NCBI RefSeq assembly: GCF_000722875.1
Contig: NZ_JFHR01000039.1
Location: 1 to 49,962, forward strand
Reading direction: 5' to 3'
Source of the DNA: Sphingobium chlorophenolicum
Lineage (GTDB): Bacteria; Pseudomonadota; Alphaproteobacteria; Sphingomonadales; Sphingomonadaceae
Length of the DNA: 49,962 bases
Shown: piece by piece, positions 23,773 to 33,811 of the stretch
Numbering within the stretch: the stretch's first letter is position 1
Layout: every line of letters starts with the position of its first letter
The notes under the pieces: generated by a model
The model's input: the letters and a program-made list of their open reading frames with translations, nothing else
Databases searched by the model: none
Told to the model about the DNA's origin: nothing
Program-made: the position numbers and the translations under genes

Positions 23773-24006
23773 TCAACCGTTGCCCTTCATCAGCAGCAAT
23801 ATGGCGACGATGATCACCGCCACCGCCTGGAACAGGATGCGGTTCATCATCATCCGGTTCTGCTTCAGGCTGGACTGGCTGGGACCGCCTTCGGGCGAGT
23901 TCAACTGTTCCTTGGTCGCTTGCAGGAAGGCGACGATCCCCCGGACCAGCGCGAACAGGGTGGCGCCCATGGCCAGGATCAGGGCGATGACGAGCAGCAT
24001 ATTCAT
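23773..24006 (-). CDS. HIG1-domain (twin transmembrane) protein
   Basis: This 77-residue protein has two membrane helices, at about residues 3–25 and 56–74. They are joined by a polar loop with NRMMMNRILFQ just before the second helix, the pattern of bacterial HIG1-domain proteins (relatives of cytochrome oxidase assembly and stability factors). It precedes the cobalamin adenosyltransferase in the same direction. Its bacterial role is not established. Confidence 0.75.
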   Translation of the reverse strand: MNMLLVIALILAMGATLFALVRGIVAFLQATKEQLNSPEGGPSQSSLKQNRMMMNRILFQAVAVIIVAILLLMKGNG

Positions 24007-24015
24007 AGGGCGAAT

Positions 24016-24921
24016 CTAGGCGCTCGCCAGCGAAATGCCAATCGGAAAGCGCGCTTGCCGCAGATCGCTCGCCAATTGCCGGGGGTCGACGCCCTCCGCC
24101 CGCAGGTCGGCCAGCGCGATCGACCCGTCCCGCTTGGCCAGCCGCCTGCCGTCCGCTCCCAGCAGCAGGGGATGATGGATATAGGCGGGGGACGGCAGGC
24201 CGAGCAGCGCCTGGATCAGCCGGTGGATATCCGTCGCGCTGCGCAGGTCGTCGCCGCGCAGCACATGGGTCACGCCCATCGCCGCATCGTCCAGCGTGCA
24301 GGACAGATGATAGCTGGCCGGGGCGTCCTTCCGCGCCAGCACCACATCGCCCGCCAGAAGGGGCCTTGCCTGGACAGGCTGCGCCCGCGCGCCGTCTTCG
24401 GCCGGAAAGGGCAGGGCGTCCCAACGCAGCGGCCCCGTCCGCTCCGCCGCCTGCGCCATGTCGATCCGCCACGCATGGGGCTCCCCCGCCGCGATCCGGC
24501 GCGCCCGTTCCCCATCGGCCAATCCCCGGCATGTCCCTGGATAGACGGGCCCTTCCGGGCCGTGTGGGGCGGCGGTGCTGGCGATGATGTCGGCGCGGGT
24601 GCAGAAGCAGGGATAGAGCAATCCCATCGCCTCCAGCCGCCGCAGCGCCGCCTCATAATGGTCCAGTCGCGCCGACTGGAAGACGATGTCGCCGTCCCAT
24701 GCGACGCCCAGCCAGCGCAGATCCTCCACGATCCCCGCCAAATGTTCTGGCCTGCTGCGCGTACCGTCTATATCCTCGATCCGCAGGCGGAACGCGCCGT
24801 CCCGGGCGTGGGCCATGTCCATGGCCAGCAAGGCCGACCAAGCGTGTCCGACATGCAACCTACCGGTGGGGCTCGGTGCGAAGCGAGTCACCATATGCTG
24901 TGGTCCGGTCGATTGAGTCAT
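24016..24921 (-). CDS. gluQ: Glutamyl-Q tRNA(Asp) synthetase
   Basis: This 301-residue paralogue of the GluRS catalytic domain attaches glutamate to queuosine at position 34 of tRNA(Asp). It lacks the anticodon-binding domain. The HIGH-type signature is PTGRLHVGHAWS. The zinc site matches C-x-C…Y-x3-C (CFCT and YPGTC). The KMSKS counterpart is LAKRDGS. It is about 9 bases upstream of the HIG1-type gene and probably heads that unit. An ATG nine codons further in (24894) is an alternative start. Confidence 0.92.
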   Translation of the reverse strand: MTQSTGPQHMVTRFAPSPTGRLHVGHAWSALLAMDMAHARDGAFRLRIEDIDGTRSRPEHLAGIVEDLRWLGVAWDGDIVFQSARLDHYEAALRRLEAMGLLYPCFCTRADIIASTAAPHGPEGPVYPGTCRGLADGERARRIAAGEPHAWRIDMAQAAERTGPLRWDALPFPAEDGARAQPVQARPLLAGDVVLARKDAPASYHLSCTLDDAAMGVTHVLRGDDLRSATDIHRLIQALLGLPSPAYIHHPLLLGADGRRLAKRDGSIALADLRAEGVDPRQLASDLRQARFPIGISLASA

Positions 24922-25018
24922 ACTGGCCCTTGACGAAATGGGGTCGTTAATGCTGTCATGCTCCCGTCACGTTTCTGGTTGATCAGGACGGCGGCGAAAG
25001 GGGGTTGAAGGGTAATAT

Positions 25019-25585
25019 ATGTACCATCCCGACCTGATACGACATCCGGAAAACTGTCCGGCACTGGTCCTGAATGCAGACTATACGCCGCTAAGCTATT
25101 ATCCGCTCAGCCTCTGGCCCTGGCAAACCGCCATCAAGGCGGTTTTTTTGGAACGGGTGGACATCGTCGCCAGCTATGAGCGGCAGGTGCACAGTCCCAG
25201 CCTGCAAATGCAGATTCCCTCCGTCATCGCGCTGAAGCAATATGTGAAGCCGTCGGAACATCCCGCCTTCACCCGGTTCAACCTGTTCCTGCGCGACAAG
25301 TTCGCCTGCCAATATTGCGGTTCGCCCCATGACCTGACCTTCGACCATGTCGTGCCGCGCCGCGCCGGCGGGCGCACGACGTGGGAAAATGTCGCCACCG
25401 CCTGTTCGCCCTGCAACCTCAAGAAAGGCGGGCGCACGCCCAAGGAGGCGCATATGCAGCTCCACGTGACGCCGATCCGCCCGACAAGCTGGCAATTGCA
25501 GGAACATGGCCGCGCCTTTCCGCCCAATTACCTGCACGAAAGCTGGCACGACTGGCTCTATTGGGACGTGGAACTGCTGGCGTAA
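25019..25585 (+). CDS. HNH endonuclease-family protein
   Basis: This 188-residue protein has the HNH core in its C-terminal half. A zinc-binding CxxC pair (CQYCG) and (CSPCN) flanks the catalytic DHVVPR and the Asn in TWENVATAC. The N-terminal ~95 residues (LNADYTPLSYYPLSLWPW) belong to a widespread chromosomal HNH family of alphaproteobacteria and cyanobacteria, and not to phage homing enzymes. The AAGGG Shine–Dalgarno lies 8 bases before the ATG. Function is unknown; a DNA repair or housekeeping role is more likely than restriction, since no methylase or mobile gene is nearby. Confidence 0.85.
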   Translation: MYHPDLIRHPENCPALVLNADYTPLSYYPLSLWPWQTAIKAVFLERVDIVASYERQVHSPSLQMQIPSVIALKQYVKPSEHPAFTRFNLFLRDKFACQYCGSPHDLTFDHVVPRRAGGRTTWENVATACSPCNLKKGGRTPKEAHMQLHVTPIRPTSWQLQEHGRAFPPNYLHESWHDWLYWDVELLA

Positions 25586-25590
25586 GGGCG

Positions 25591-26325
25591 TCACGCCATC
25601 CCCGGCAACCACTCCAGGTCCATATCCTTGTGCCGGTTGGTATAATGGCCGATCTCCTCCAGCCGCTCCATGTCCAGAAGCGTGATCCGACCGTTGGACC
25701 GGCTGATCAGCCCTTCCTGCTCCATCTGCCGGATCATCCGGTTCACATGGACGGATGTCAGGCCGACCGCGTCTCCGATCTCCTCCTGCGTCAGCTTCAG
25801 GTCGAAACTGTCGGTGATCCTGTCGTCCGTCACCCGCAGCCGGTCGAAAATGTCGAGCAGGAAGGACGCCACCCGCGCCTTGGCCGACGTCCGCCCCAGC
25901 GAGGCGAGCCGATCCGTCAGCGCGACGCGCTCCGCATTGGACAGCAGGAACAGCAGCGCCGCGACCCGCGGATAGTCCTCCAGCAGCCGCCGCAACGCAT
26001 GTTTGTCGAACGGACAGACGACCGCGTCGGACAGCGCCACCAGCGATTCCGGCGCCCGGTTGTAGATGGTGCTGGCCGATCCGATGAAGTCGCCGGGGAA
26101 ATAGACGCGCAATATCTGCCGGCTGCCGTCGGGCAGGATGACGAAGCTCATCACCCGTCCCTCGCGCAGGACGAACAATTCGGTCACCAGGTCGTTGACG
26201 CGCTGGATCATTGCGCCGCGCCTTATCTTGCGCGGATTTTCCTCCAGCCTTGCAAGCGCCATCTTCTCCGTATCGGACAGGGGCACATGCTTCGCCAGCC
26301 TGTCCGCGAAACAACTTGTCGCCAC
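25591..26325 (-). CDS. Crp/Fnr-family transcriptional regulator
   Basis: This 244-residue regulator has an N-terminal cyclic-nucleotide-binding-type beta-barrel (VLPDGSRQILRVYFPGDFIG), a dimerisation helix, and a C-terminal winged HTH (LTQEEIGDAVGLTSVHVNR). The FNR Cys cluster is absent, so it is not an Fe–S oxygen sensor of the FNR kind. No ATG lies near the expected start. GTG at 26325, preceded by AAAAAGG at a good distance, is the best choice. Its end is 5 bases from the convergent HNH gene. It is divergent from valS. Confidence 0.88.
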   Translation of the reverse strand: MATSCFADRLAKHVPLSDTEKMALARLEENPRKIRRGAMIQRVNDLVTELFVLREGRVMSFVILPDGSRQILRVYFPGDFIGSASTIYNRAPESLVALSDAVVCPFDKHALRRLLEDYPRVAALLFLLSNAERVALTDRLASLGRTSAKARVASFLLDIFDRLRVTDDRITDSFDLKLTQEEIGDAVGLTSVHVNRMIRQMEQEGLISRSNGRITLLDMERLEEIGHYTNRHKDMDLEWLPGMA

Positions 26326-26482
26326 CAAAAACACCTTTTTGCTTCTCTTGTCGTTACGGTGGTAGAACGCCCGACGCGTCGTTTGGCTGCATTGCCGGTT
26401 CCTGCTGCGCGCAGAGGCGGCTTTTTCGCCTCCCCGGCGGCGGGAAGTTGACGCCGCCGCCGCCTTGCGTAAAGGCCAGCCT

Positions 26483-29362
26483 ATGACCGAATTGCCCAAG
26501 ACCTTCGACCCCGCCGAAATCGAGTCCCGCTGGTATGCCCATTGGGAGGAAAATGGCCTGTTCCGTCCGGAACGGCCGGACGCGCAGCCCTTCACCATCG
26601 TCAACCCGCCGCCGAACGTGACGGGCAGCCTGCATATTGGCCATGCGCTGGACAATACGTTGCAGGACATCGCGATCCGGTACGAGCGGCTGCGCGGCAA
26701 GGATGCGCTGTGGGTGGTGGGCACCGACCATGCGGGCATCGCGACCCAGATGGTGGTCGAGCGGCAGATGGAGGCGCGGCAGGACAAGCGCACCAACTAC
26801 ACCCGCGATCAGTTCGTGGAGAAGGTCTGGGAATGGAAGGCCGAAAGCGGCGGCGCGATCACGCGCCAGCTTCGCCGCCTGGGCTGCTCGATGGATTGGG
26901 CCAATGAGCGCTTCACCATGGATGAGGGCTTTTCGAAGGCCGTCGTCAAGACCTTCGTGGAACTGCACAAGCGCGGCCTGCTCTATCGCGACAAGAGGCT
27001 GGTGAACTGGGACCCGCATTTCCGTTCGGCCATTTCCGACCTGGAGGTGGAGACGCAGGAAGTGAAGGGCGGTTTCTGGCATTTCCGCTATCCGTTGGCG
27101 GATGGGGTGAAGCTCGCCAATGGCGCCGACCATATCGTCGTCGCCACGACCCGGCCCGAAACCATGCTGGCGGATATGGCGGTCGCCGTGCATCCGGAAG
27201 ACCCGCGCTACAGGGACGTCATCGGCAAGGACATCCTCCAGCCGATCACCGGCCGCCGGTTCAAGGTGGTGGGCGACGAACATGCCGATCCGGAACTGGG
27301 GTCGGGCGCGGTCAAGATCACGCCGGGGCATGACTTCAACGATTTCGAGGTCGGCAAGCGCGCCGGTTTCAGGGCCGCCGACATGCTTAACATGTTCGAC
27401 GCCGACGCCAATGTGGTCCAGACCGCCGATGGCCTGATCCCCGAACGCTTCCTGGGCCTGCACCGCTTCCGCCGCGACGGCGTGGACGGCGCGCGCGAAC
27501 TGGTGGTGGCGGAGATGAAGGCGCTGGGCCTGCTTGTCCCGCACGTCACCAAGACCAAGGAAGGCGAGGAAATCGAGGCCGACGCCGAGCCGCGTACCAT
27601 CCAGACGCCTTTCGGCGACCGGTCGGGCGTGGTGATCGAGCCCTGGCTGACCGACCAATGGTATGTCGATGCCGAAAAGCTGGCCGTCGCGCCCATCCAG
27701 GCGGTGCGCGACGGGCGGATCGAAATCGTGCCCAAGACGTGGGAAAAGACCTTCTTCAACTGGATGGAGAATATCCAGCCCTGGTGCGTGTCGCGGCAAC
27801 TGTGGTGGGGTCACCGGATTCCAGCATGGTTCGGGCCCGATCACGATGGAAAAGGGTCAGCGATTTTCAAAGAGAGCGGGATCGGCAAGGCTCGCGAATT
27901 TTATGGCCATACCTTTGTGGAGGAGGATGCAGAAGCTGCCGTTGCTTCCGCAGCTCGCCTTTACAACGTTCCGCATGAGAATATTGTCGTTGTCTCCAAT
28001 CGAAATGAGGCAGTTTTTCGTTCGCTCTTTCCTGCGAAGGATGGCTCAACCGACGCCCCAGAGTTGGCTGGAAAGTTTCCTATTTGGCAGGACGAAGATG
28101 TTCTGGACACGTGGTTCTCCTCCGCCCTCTGGCCCTTCGGCACGCTGGGCTGGCCGGAGCAGACCGAGACGCTCAAGCGCCATTATCCCAACGACCTGCT
28201 GATCTCCGGCTTCGACATCCTGTTCTTCTGGGATGCGCGCATGGCGATGCAGGGCATGGAGTTCATGGGGGACGTGCCCTGGCGCAAGCTCTACCTCCAC
28301 GGGCTGGTGCGCGCCGCCGACGGGCAGAAAATGTCCAAGTCCAAGGGCAATGTGGTCGATCCGCTGGGCCTGATCGACCGGTTCGGTGCGGACGCGCTGC
28401 GTTTCTTCATGGCGGCGATGGAAAGCCAGGGCCGCGACGTGAAGATGGATGAGAAGCGGGTCGAGGGCTATCGCAACTTCGCGACCAAGCTGTGGAACGC
28501 GGCGCGTTTCCTGCAATCCAACGGCGTCACCGCGTCGACCGCGCATGAAGCGCCCCATGCACAGGCTCCGGTCAACCGCTGGATCATCGCAGAGACGGTC
28601 GCGACCGTGCAGGCGATCGACACCGCTATGGTCGAACTGCGCTTCGACGCGGCGGCGAACGCCATCTACCACTTCGTCTGGGACCAGTTTTGCGACTGGT
28701 ATATCGAACTCACCAAGGGGTCGATGGACGAAGAGACGAAGGCGGTCGCTGGCTGGGCGTTCGACCAGATATTGGTGATGCTCCACCCCTTCATGCCCTT
28801 CATCACCGAAGAGTTGTGGAACCTGACCGGCGCCCGCGAGAATGAGTTGATCGTCGCCCGCTGGCCGCAGGCGCTCTATGCCGTCGATACCGAGGCGCAG
28901 GCGGAGATCGACTGGCTGATCCGCCTGATCGGCGCGATGCGCGCGGCGCGCACCGAACTCAACGTGCCGCCGAGCGCGAAACTCAAGCTGGTCGTCCGCG
29001 ACGAGGCGGAGGAAACCCGTCGCCGCCTGGACCGTCAGGGCGCCGCACTGGCGCGATTGGGCCGGGTGGAAAACCTGTCTTTCGGCGAAGAGGTTCAGGG
29101 CGGCGCGGCCCAGATCGTGGTCGACGAGGCGACCTTCATCCTGCCGCTGGAAGGCGTGATCGACATCGCCGCCGAAAAGGCGCGCCTCGCCAAGGCTCTG
29201 GCGGCGGCGGAGAAGGAACGGGATTCCCTGTCCGGCCGCCTTTCCAATGCCAGCTTCGTGGAAAAGGCCAAGCCCGAAGCCGTCGCCAAGGCGCGGGAGG
29301 ATCATGCCGAAAAGGCGGCCGAGGCGGAACGGTTGAAGGCGGCGCTGGAACGGCTGGCCTGA
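26483..29362 (+). CDS. valS: Valyl-tRNA synthetase
   Basis: This 959-residue class I synthetase charges tRNA(Val). The HIGH motif is [11 protein letters not shown], followed by the CP1 editing domain, then [19 protein letters not shown] as [10 protein letters not shown], the anticodon domain, and a C-terminal coiled-coil arm ending [11 protein letters not shown]. Between WWGHRIPAW and DVLDTWFSS lies a stretch of about 80 residues, clearly longer than the ~35 in E. coli. Its DNA (about 27835–28105) is visibly richer in A/T-ending codons than the rest of the gene. The ATG at 26483 is preferred to the upstream TTG at 26465. Confidence 0.96.
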   Translation: MTELPKTFDPAEIESRWYAHWEENGLFRPERPDAQPFTIVNPPPNVTGSLHIGHALDNTLQDIAIRYERLRGKDALWVVGTDHAGIATQMVVERQMEARQDKRTNYTRDQFVEKVWEWKAESGGAITRQLRRLGCSMDWANERFTMDEGFSKAVVKTFVELHKRGLLYRDKRLVNWDPHFRSAISDLEVETQEVKGGFWHFRYPLADGVKLANGADHIVVATTRPETMLADMAVAVHPEDPRYRDVIGKDILQPITGRRFKVVGDEHADPELGSGAVKITPGHDFNDFEVGKRAGFRAADMLNMFDADANVVQTADGLIPERFLGLHRFRRDGVDGARELVVAEMKALGLLVPHVTKTKEGEEIEADAEPRTIQTPFGDRSGVVIEPWLTDQWYVDAEKLAVAPIQAVRDGRIEIVPKTWEKTFFNWMENIQPWCVSRQLWWGHRIPAWFGPDHDGKGSAIFKESGIGKAREFYGHTFVEEDAEAAVASAARLYNVPHENIVVVSNRNEAVFRSLFPAKDGSTDAPELAGKFPIWQDEDVLDTWFSSALWPFGTLGWPEQTETLKRHYPNDLLISGFDILFFWDARMAMQGMEFMGDVPWRKLYLHGLVRAADGQKMSKSKGNVVDPLGLIDRFGADALRFFMAAMESQGRDVKMDEKRVEGYRNFATKLWNAARFLQSNGVTASTAHEAPHAQAPVNRWIIAETVATVQAIDTAMVELRFDAAANAIYHFVWDQFCDWYIELTKGSMDEETKAVAGWAFDQILVMLHPFMPFITEELWNLTGARENELIVARWPQALYAVDTEAQAEIDWLIRLIGAMRAARTELNVPPSAKLKLVVRDEAEETRRRLDRQGAALARLGRVENLSFGEEVQGGAAQIVVDEATFILPLEGVIDIAAEKARLAKALAAAEKERDSLSGRLSNASFVEKAKPEAVAKAREDHAEKAAEAERLKAALERLA

Positions 29363-29402
29363 CCGGCCTCGGTTCGTCGGCATCACGAAAAGAAGAGGGA
29401 CG

Positions 29403-30881
29403 ATGAACAGAGGGGCGCAAGGAAAAGATCAGGGGCCCAAAGATAAAGGGCAAAGGGATTTGACCCAAGGCCCCATCGGTCCGGCATTGCTGATGTTCGC
29501 GCTGCCGACGCTGGGTTCCAACGTGCTTCAGTCGCTCAACGGATCGATCAACGCGATCTGGGTCGGTCGCTTCCTGGGCGAGCGGGCGTTGGCGGCCACC
29601 GCCAATGCGAACATCATCATGTTCCTGATGTTCTCTATCGTCTTCGGCTTCGGCATGGCGGCGACCGTGGTGATCGCGCAATCCTATGGCGCGCGCGACA
29701 TGGTTTCGGCGCGGCGGACATTCGGTTCCGCGGTCGGCTTCTGCACCCTGCTGGCGCTGGTCGTCGCGATGACGGGATGGCTGGGCGCGCCCGCGTTGCT
29801 GCGATTGCTGGCGACCCCGGCCGAGGCGTTCGAACCGGCGCTCGTCTATCTGCGCGTGATCTTCGTCGCCATGCCCGCCACCCTGCTGGGCGTCATGATC
29901 ATGATGGGCCTGCGCGGCACGGGGGATGCGCGCACGCCGCTGATCTTCATGTTCGTCAGCGTGGGCGTCGATATGGTGCTGAACCCCGTGCTGATCCGCG
30001 GCATCGGCCCGTTCCCGGAAATGGGCATAGCGGGATCGGCCGCCGCCACCGCCACGGCGGGCTTCGTCAGCCTGATCGGCGTCATCGCCTATATCTATCG
30101 GAAAGACCTGCCGCTGCGCCTGCGGGGGGAGGAACTGTCCTATCTGCGCCCCACCGCCGCGCAGGTGCGGCTGCTGGTGGGCAAGGGGCTGCCCATGGGG
30201 TTGCAGATGATCGTCATGTCCGCGTCCGGGCTGGTGATGATCGGCCTCGTCAACCGGGAAGGGCTGGTGGTGACGGCGGCCTATGGCGCGGCGCAGCAGC
30301 TATGGACCTATCTCCAGATGCCCGCCATGGCGCTGGGCGGGGCGGTCAGCGCCATGGCGGCGCAGAATATCGGCGCTGGCCGGTGGGACCGGGTGGGGCG
30401 GATCGCCTCCTATGGCCTTTTCTATCTGCTGCTCGTCACCGGGGCGATGATCGCGGTGATGCTGCTGTTCCACGAACCCTTGCTGACGCTGTTCCTGGGT
30501 TCCGGCAGTCCCGCCGTCCCGGTCGCCTGGCATATGCAGTTGCTGGCGAGCTGGAGCTTCGTCCTGTTCGGTTGCGCGATGATCTTCTTCGGCGTCATGC
30601 GGGCGAACGGGGTGGTGGTGGGGCCGCTGCTCATCCTGATCTTCGCCCTGTTCGCGGTGCGGCTGGGTTTCTACGGGATCGGCTACGGGTCGTTGGGGGC
30701 GGACGCGCTGTGGCTCAGCTTCCCGGTCGGTTCGGGCACGACGCTGCTGCTCGCCGCCGCTTATTATATGCAGGGCGGCTGGAAGAAGGCGAAACTTCTG
30801 GCGCAGCCCAATGAGGAGGAATGCCGCGAATCGATCAATGCGGAGGGGGAGCCCGCCGGGCGGATCGCGCCGACGGGCTGA
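29403..30881 (+). CDS. MATE-family efflux transporter
   Basis: This 492-residue protein has twelve predicted membrane helices in two homologous halves, a typical MATE (NorM/DinF-like) layout: PIGPALLMFALPTLGSN at the start, GVMIMMGLRGTGDARTPL in the first half, and ALGGAVSAMAAQNIGAGRWDR in the second. It should export organic cations or drugs in exchange for Na+ or H+. GAGGGA precedes the ATG. It begins 40 bases after valS and could be read through from it. The substrate cannot be inferred. Confidence 0.92.
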   Translation: MNRGAQGKDQGPKDKGQRDLTQGPIGPALLMFALPTLGSNVLQSLNGSINAIWVGRFLGERALAATANANIIMFLMFSIVFGFGMAATVVIAQSYGARDMVSARRTFGSAVGFCTLLALVVAMTGWLGAPALLRLLATPAEAFEPALVYLRVIFVAMPATLLGVMIMMGLRGTGDARTPLIFMFVSVGVDMVLNPVLIRGIGPFPEMGIAGSAAATATAGFVSLIGVIAYIYRKDLPLRLRGEELSYLRPTAAQVRLLVGKGLPMGLQMIVMSASGLVMIGLVNREGLVVTAAYGAAQQLWTYLQMPAMALGGAVSAMAAQNIGAGRWDRVGRIASYGLFYLLLVTGAMIAVMLLFHEPLLTLFLGSGSPAVPVAWHMQLLASWSFVLFGCAMIFFGVMRANGVVVGPLLILIFALFAVRLGFYGIGYGSLGADALWLSFPVGSGTTLLLAAAYYMQGGWKKAKLLAQPNEEECRESINAEGEPAGRIAPTG

Positions 30882-30884
30882 ACC

Positions 30885-32543
30885 TTACCGTCCCTGGCTG
30901 CGCCAGCGGGTGATGGTCCGGTCGAGGATTTCGGCCTCTCCGCCCGATTGGCGCCACAGGTCGGTGAAGCTCGGATCGCTCGAAGCGGGCCGCCTCTCCT
31001 CTTCCAGATTGTCGAGCGCCACGCGGATCGGCACGGCCACGCCTTCGCCGCAGATGATCGCCTCCCGATTGCGCAGCGCGGGGATGGAATCCAGGAAGCC
31101 GCGCGCGCCTTCGGGCATGGCGGCCTTCACGAAGGCCTGGTCGCGGTCGTTGTTGAGGCGCATCGATATGATCGTGCCGCATTGCGACAGCACGCCTTCG
31201 GCCAGATCCGACGGCCGCTGCGTGATCAGGCCCAGCGACACGCCATATTTGCGGCCTTCCTTGGCGATGCGTTCCAATATGCGGCGCACCGCCTGACCCG
31301 ATCCGCTGGTGGTCGACGGGATGTAGCGATGCGCCTCTTCGCAGACGAGCAGGATCGGCCGCTGCGGCTCGTCCCGCGCCCACAGCGCATAGTCGAACAC
31401 CAGCCGCGACAGCACCGAAACCACGACGGAGGTGATGTCGGACGGCATGGAGGATACGTCGATGATGGAGATCGGCTTGCCGCCCGAAGGCAGGCGGAAG
31501 ATTTTCGCGAGGAATTCCTGCATCGAATCCGCCACCAGCATGCCGGAGAACATGAAACTGTAGCGCGGATCGCTCTTGATCTCGTCGATCTTGGTCTTCA
31601 GCCGCATATAGGGCAGCGACCCGGTGCCCTTGTCCAGCTTCCCCATTTCGTTCTGGAGAATGTTGGTGAGGTCCGACAGCAGATAGGGGACCGGCGAATC
31701 CACCGTCAGCCGCCCGATGCTTTCCGCCAGCCGGTTCTTCGACCGCGCGGCGAGCAGGCATTTGGCGAGGATGTCGGAATCCACCGTCCGCTCGGAACCT
31801 TCGGAGGTGACGAACACCTCGCAATGTTCCTCGAAATTCATCAGCCAATAGGGGAGGGCCAGGTTGTTGACGTCATAGACCGCGCCGTTGCCCTGGAAGG
31901 CCGCGCCATATTCGCCATGGGGATCGATCATCACGATATGCCCCTGCGGCGACAGGTCGCAGATGCGGTGCAGGATCAGCGCTGCGCTGGTCGATTTGCC
32001 GGTGCCGGTCGACCCCAGCAGCGCGAAATGCTTGCCCAGCATCGAATCGACATAGAGGGCGGCGCGGGTGTCGGCGGTGGGATAGACTGTGCCGATCTGC
32101 ACATGCGGCCGGTCGTCGGCCGCGTAGATTTGCTGCATGTCCTGGCTCGACACCGGATAGACCTCCGTCCCCGGCGTCGGATAGCGGGTCACGCCCCGGC
32201 GGAAGCGATGGATGCGCCCGGTCAGCTTCTCCTCGTCGCCCTCGCCCAGAAAGTCGATGTCGGCGACGATGATGTTGCTGTCGCTCCGGTCCATGGCCAG
32301 CGACCGGACGCTGGCGATCAGCCAGACAGGGCCGACCCGCATCTTCACCTGCGCGCCGACCTGCCCCGCCATGGCGATGCACGGGTCGGGATGATGGGCC
32401 AGCGCGGCGATCCGCGTGGCGTCGATGATCAATTGCGAACTGGACCCGGCAATCTGGAAAACCATGCCCATGGCGTCGGCCGCCGCCTGAAAGCCGTGCG
32501 GTTGCGCGCCCGCAAAATGGTCTGCGCCGTGCATCTGGGTCAT
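30885..32543 (-). CDS. HerA-like ATPase (DUF87/VirB4 superfamily)
   Basis: This 552-residue protein has an N-terminal HAS-barrel-like beta domain (about residues 25–150) and a HerA/FtsK-type ATPase. Walker A is LGSTGTGKSTSA, Walker B is PILLVCEEAHRYIP, and the sensor region is SLGLITQRPSDLAEGVLSQC. HerA proteins are hexameric DNA translocases that often pair with the NurA nuclease in archaea, or with effectors in some defence systems. Neither partner is encoded nearby, so this is the stand-alone chromosomal type. It converges on the MATE gene with a 3-base gap. Confidence 0.88.
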   Translation of the reverse strand: MTQMHGADHFAGAQPHGFQAAADAMGMVFQIAGSSSQLIIDATRIAALAHHPDPCIAMAGQVGAQVKMRVGPVWLIASVRSLAMDRSDSNIIVADIDFLGEGDEEKLTGRIHRFRRGVTRYPTPGTEVYPVSSQDMQQIYAADDRPHVQIGTVYPTADTRAALYVDSMLGKHFALLGSTGTGKSTSAALILHRICDLSPQGHIVMIDPHGEYGAAFQGNGAVYDVNNLALPYWLMNFEEHCEVFVTSEGSERTVDSDILAKCLLAARSKNRLAESIGRLTVDSPVPYLLSDLTNILQNEMGKLDKGTGSLPYMRLKTKIDEIKSDPRYSFMFSGMLVADSMQEFLAKIFRLPSGGKPISIIDVSSMPSDITSVVVSVLSRLVFDYALWARDEPQRPILLVCEEAHRYIPSTTSGSGQAVRRILERIAKEGRKYGVSLGLITQRPSDLAEGVLSQCGTIISMRLNNDRDQAFVKAAMPEGARGFLDSIPALRNREAIICGEGVAVPIRVALDNLEEERRPASSDPSFTDLWRQSGGEAEILDRTITRWRSQGR

Positions 32544-32680
32544 GAACCTCTTCCCCCTCGACCGGACGGGATTCCGGCACGTCGGACCGATTTAACGCGC
32601 CACTGGTAAAGAATCTGCTTATCGCCTCCCCATGTCAAAGGCGCGGCGCATGGCTGCGCCGCGGTCTTTCAGAGGAATGC

Positions 32681-33811
32681 GTGTCGGGCCTGGCTGTTGA
32701 AACATTTTCCGGAAGTGGCGAAAATCCTGTGGCGCGAACGCTGACGATCCATGCGGCGCGCCGCTCCGACGCCATCTCCATCGCCCGCGTCATCTGCATT
32801 TTGGGGGTGGTCTATGTCCACGCCTGGACGGGCCTGAGCGGCCATGATCTGGAAAGCCTGCGCGGGACGCCGCAGGACAGTTTGCGCTGGGGATTGATGG
32901 AGATTTTCGGGCGCAGCGCCGTGCCGCTGCTGGGCCTGATTTCCGGCTGGCTGGTTCAGGGCTCTTCGCGGACCCATGACTGGTTCCGCCATGTGGTCCG
33001 GAAGGCGCGGACCATCCTGCTGCCGATGATCCTGTGGAACGCGCTGGCGATCCTGTTCGTGTCGGGCGCGGCCTGGGCATTGGGCCTGTCCGCGCCCGTG
33101 CCTTCCTCCACCGGCTGGATGTTTCAGGAATTGTTCATCGTCAGCCGCAATCCCGACATCAACGTGCAGATGCCGTTCCTGCGCGACCTGTTCCTGTGCA
33201 TGCTGGCCGCGCCGCTGTTCGTCCGCTTGCCGGGATGGGCGCTGGCTTGGGTCGCCGCGACGGCCGCGCTGTGCCAGATCATGGGCTGGGGGCCGCCGGT
33301 GTTGATGCGCCCGGCCATCCTGTTCTTCTTCATCATCGGCATCATCGCGCGGCGCGAGGGGCTGGCCGACCGCGTGGCGGCGATGCCCTGGACGGTCGCC
33401 GCGCCGCCCTTCGCGCTGCTGATGACGGCGCAGCTTTATTCTTCATTGCATCCGGGCGTGGTGTCGTCGGGCGTTGGTACGGCGGTGCTGGATATGACGG
33501 TGCGGATCGCGGCGGCGCTGTTCTTCTGGCGTTTTGCCTGGTCGCTGGCGGCCAGTCCCGCGCGGGGGATGCTGCTGCGGATCGAGCCTTTCGCCTTCTT
33601 CCTTTTCTGTTCGCACCTTATCCTGATCTGGCTGGGCGGGCCTGCGCTGGGCATAGTGTTCGGCAAGCTCGGCTCGCCTTTCTATCCCGCCTATCTGCTG
33701 GTGCAGCCGCTGCTGGTGCTGGCGACCGTGCTGCTGCTGGGATCGCTGCTCAGCCGCGCCGCGCCGGGATTGGCGAAGCTACTCAGCGGCGGTCGCCTCA
33801 TGGCTGGCTGA
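32681..33811 (+). CDS. Membrane acyltransferase, family 3 (OafA/YrhL type)
   Basis: This 376-residue polytopic membrane protein has the acyltransferase-3 pattern. The N-terminal helix has the catalytic-type His (SIARVICILGVVYVHAW), followed by an RxxVPLLGLISGW motif, about ten helices, and a C-terminal FLFCSHLILIW. Such enzymes O-acylate cell-surface sugars or peptidoglycan. The GTG start at 32681 follows AGAGGA closely; the ATG four bases upstream is out of frame. The last 33 bases overlap the end of the convergent luciferase-like gene. Confidence 0.85.
   Translation: MSGLAVETFSGSGENPVARTLTIHAARRSDAISIARVICILGVVYVHAWTGLSGHDLESLRGTPQDSLRWGLMEIFGRSAVPLLGLISGWLVQGSSRTHDWFRHVVRKARTILLPMILWNALAILFVSGAAWALGLSAPVPSSTGWMFQELFIVSRNPDINVQMPFLRDLFLCMLAAPLFVRLPGWALAWVAATAALCQIMGWGPPVLMRPAILFFFIIGIIARREGLADRVAAMPWTVAAPPFALLMTAQLYSSLHPGVVSSGVGTAVLDMTVRIAAALFFWRFAWSLAASPARGMLLRIEPFAFFLFCSHLILIWLGGPALGIVFGKLGSPFYPAYLLVQPLLVLATVLLLGSLLSRAAPGLAKLLSGGRLMAG

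Noticed and set aside
25019..25585. HNH endonuclease as a mobile or restriction element
   Set aside because: No methylase, intron, phage or integrase sequence is near; the protein matches a common chromosomal HNH family.
30885..32543. HerA-like ATPase as part of an anti-phage system
   Set aside because: No nuclease, SIR2, DUF4297 or other effector gene is adjacent, and neighbours are ordinary membrane proteins.
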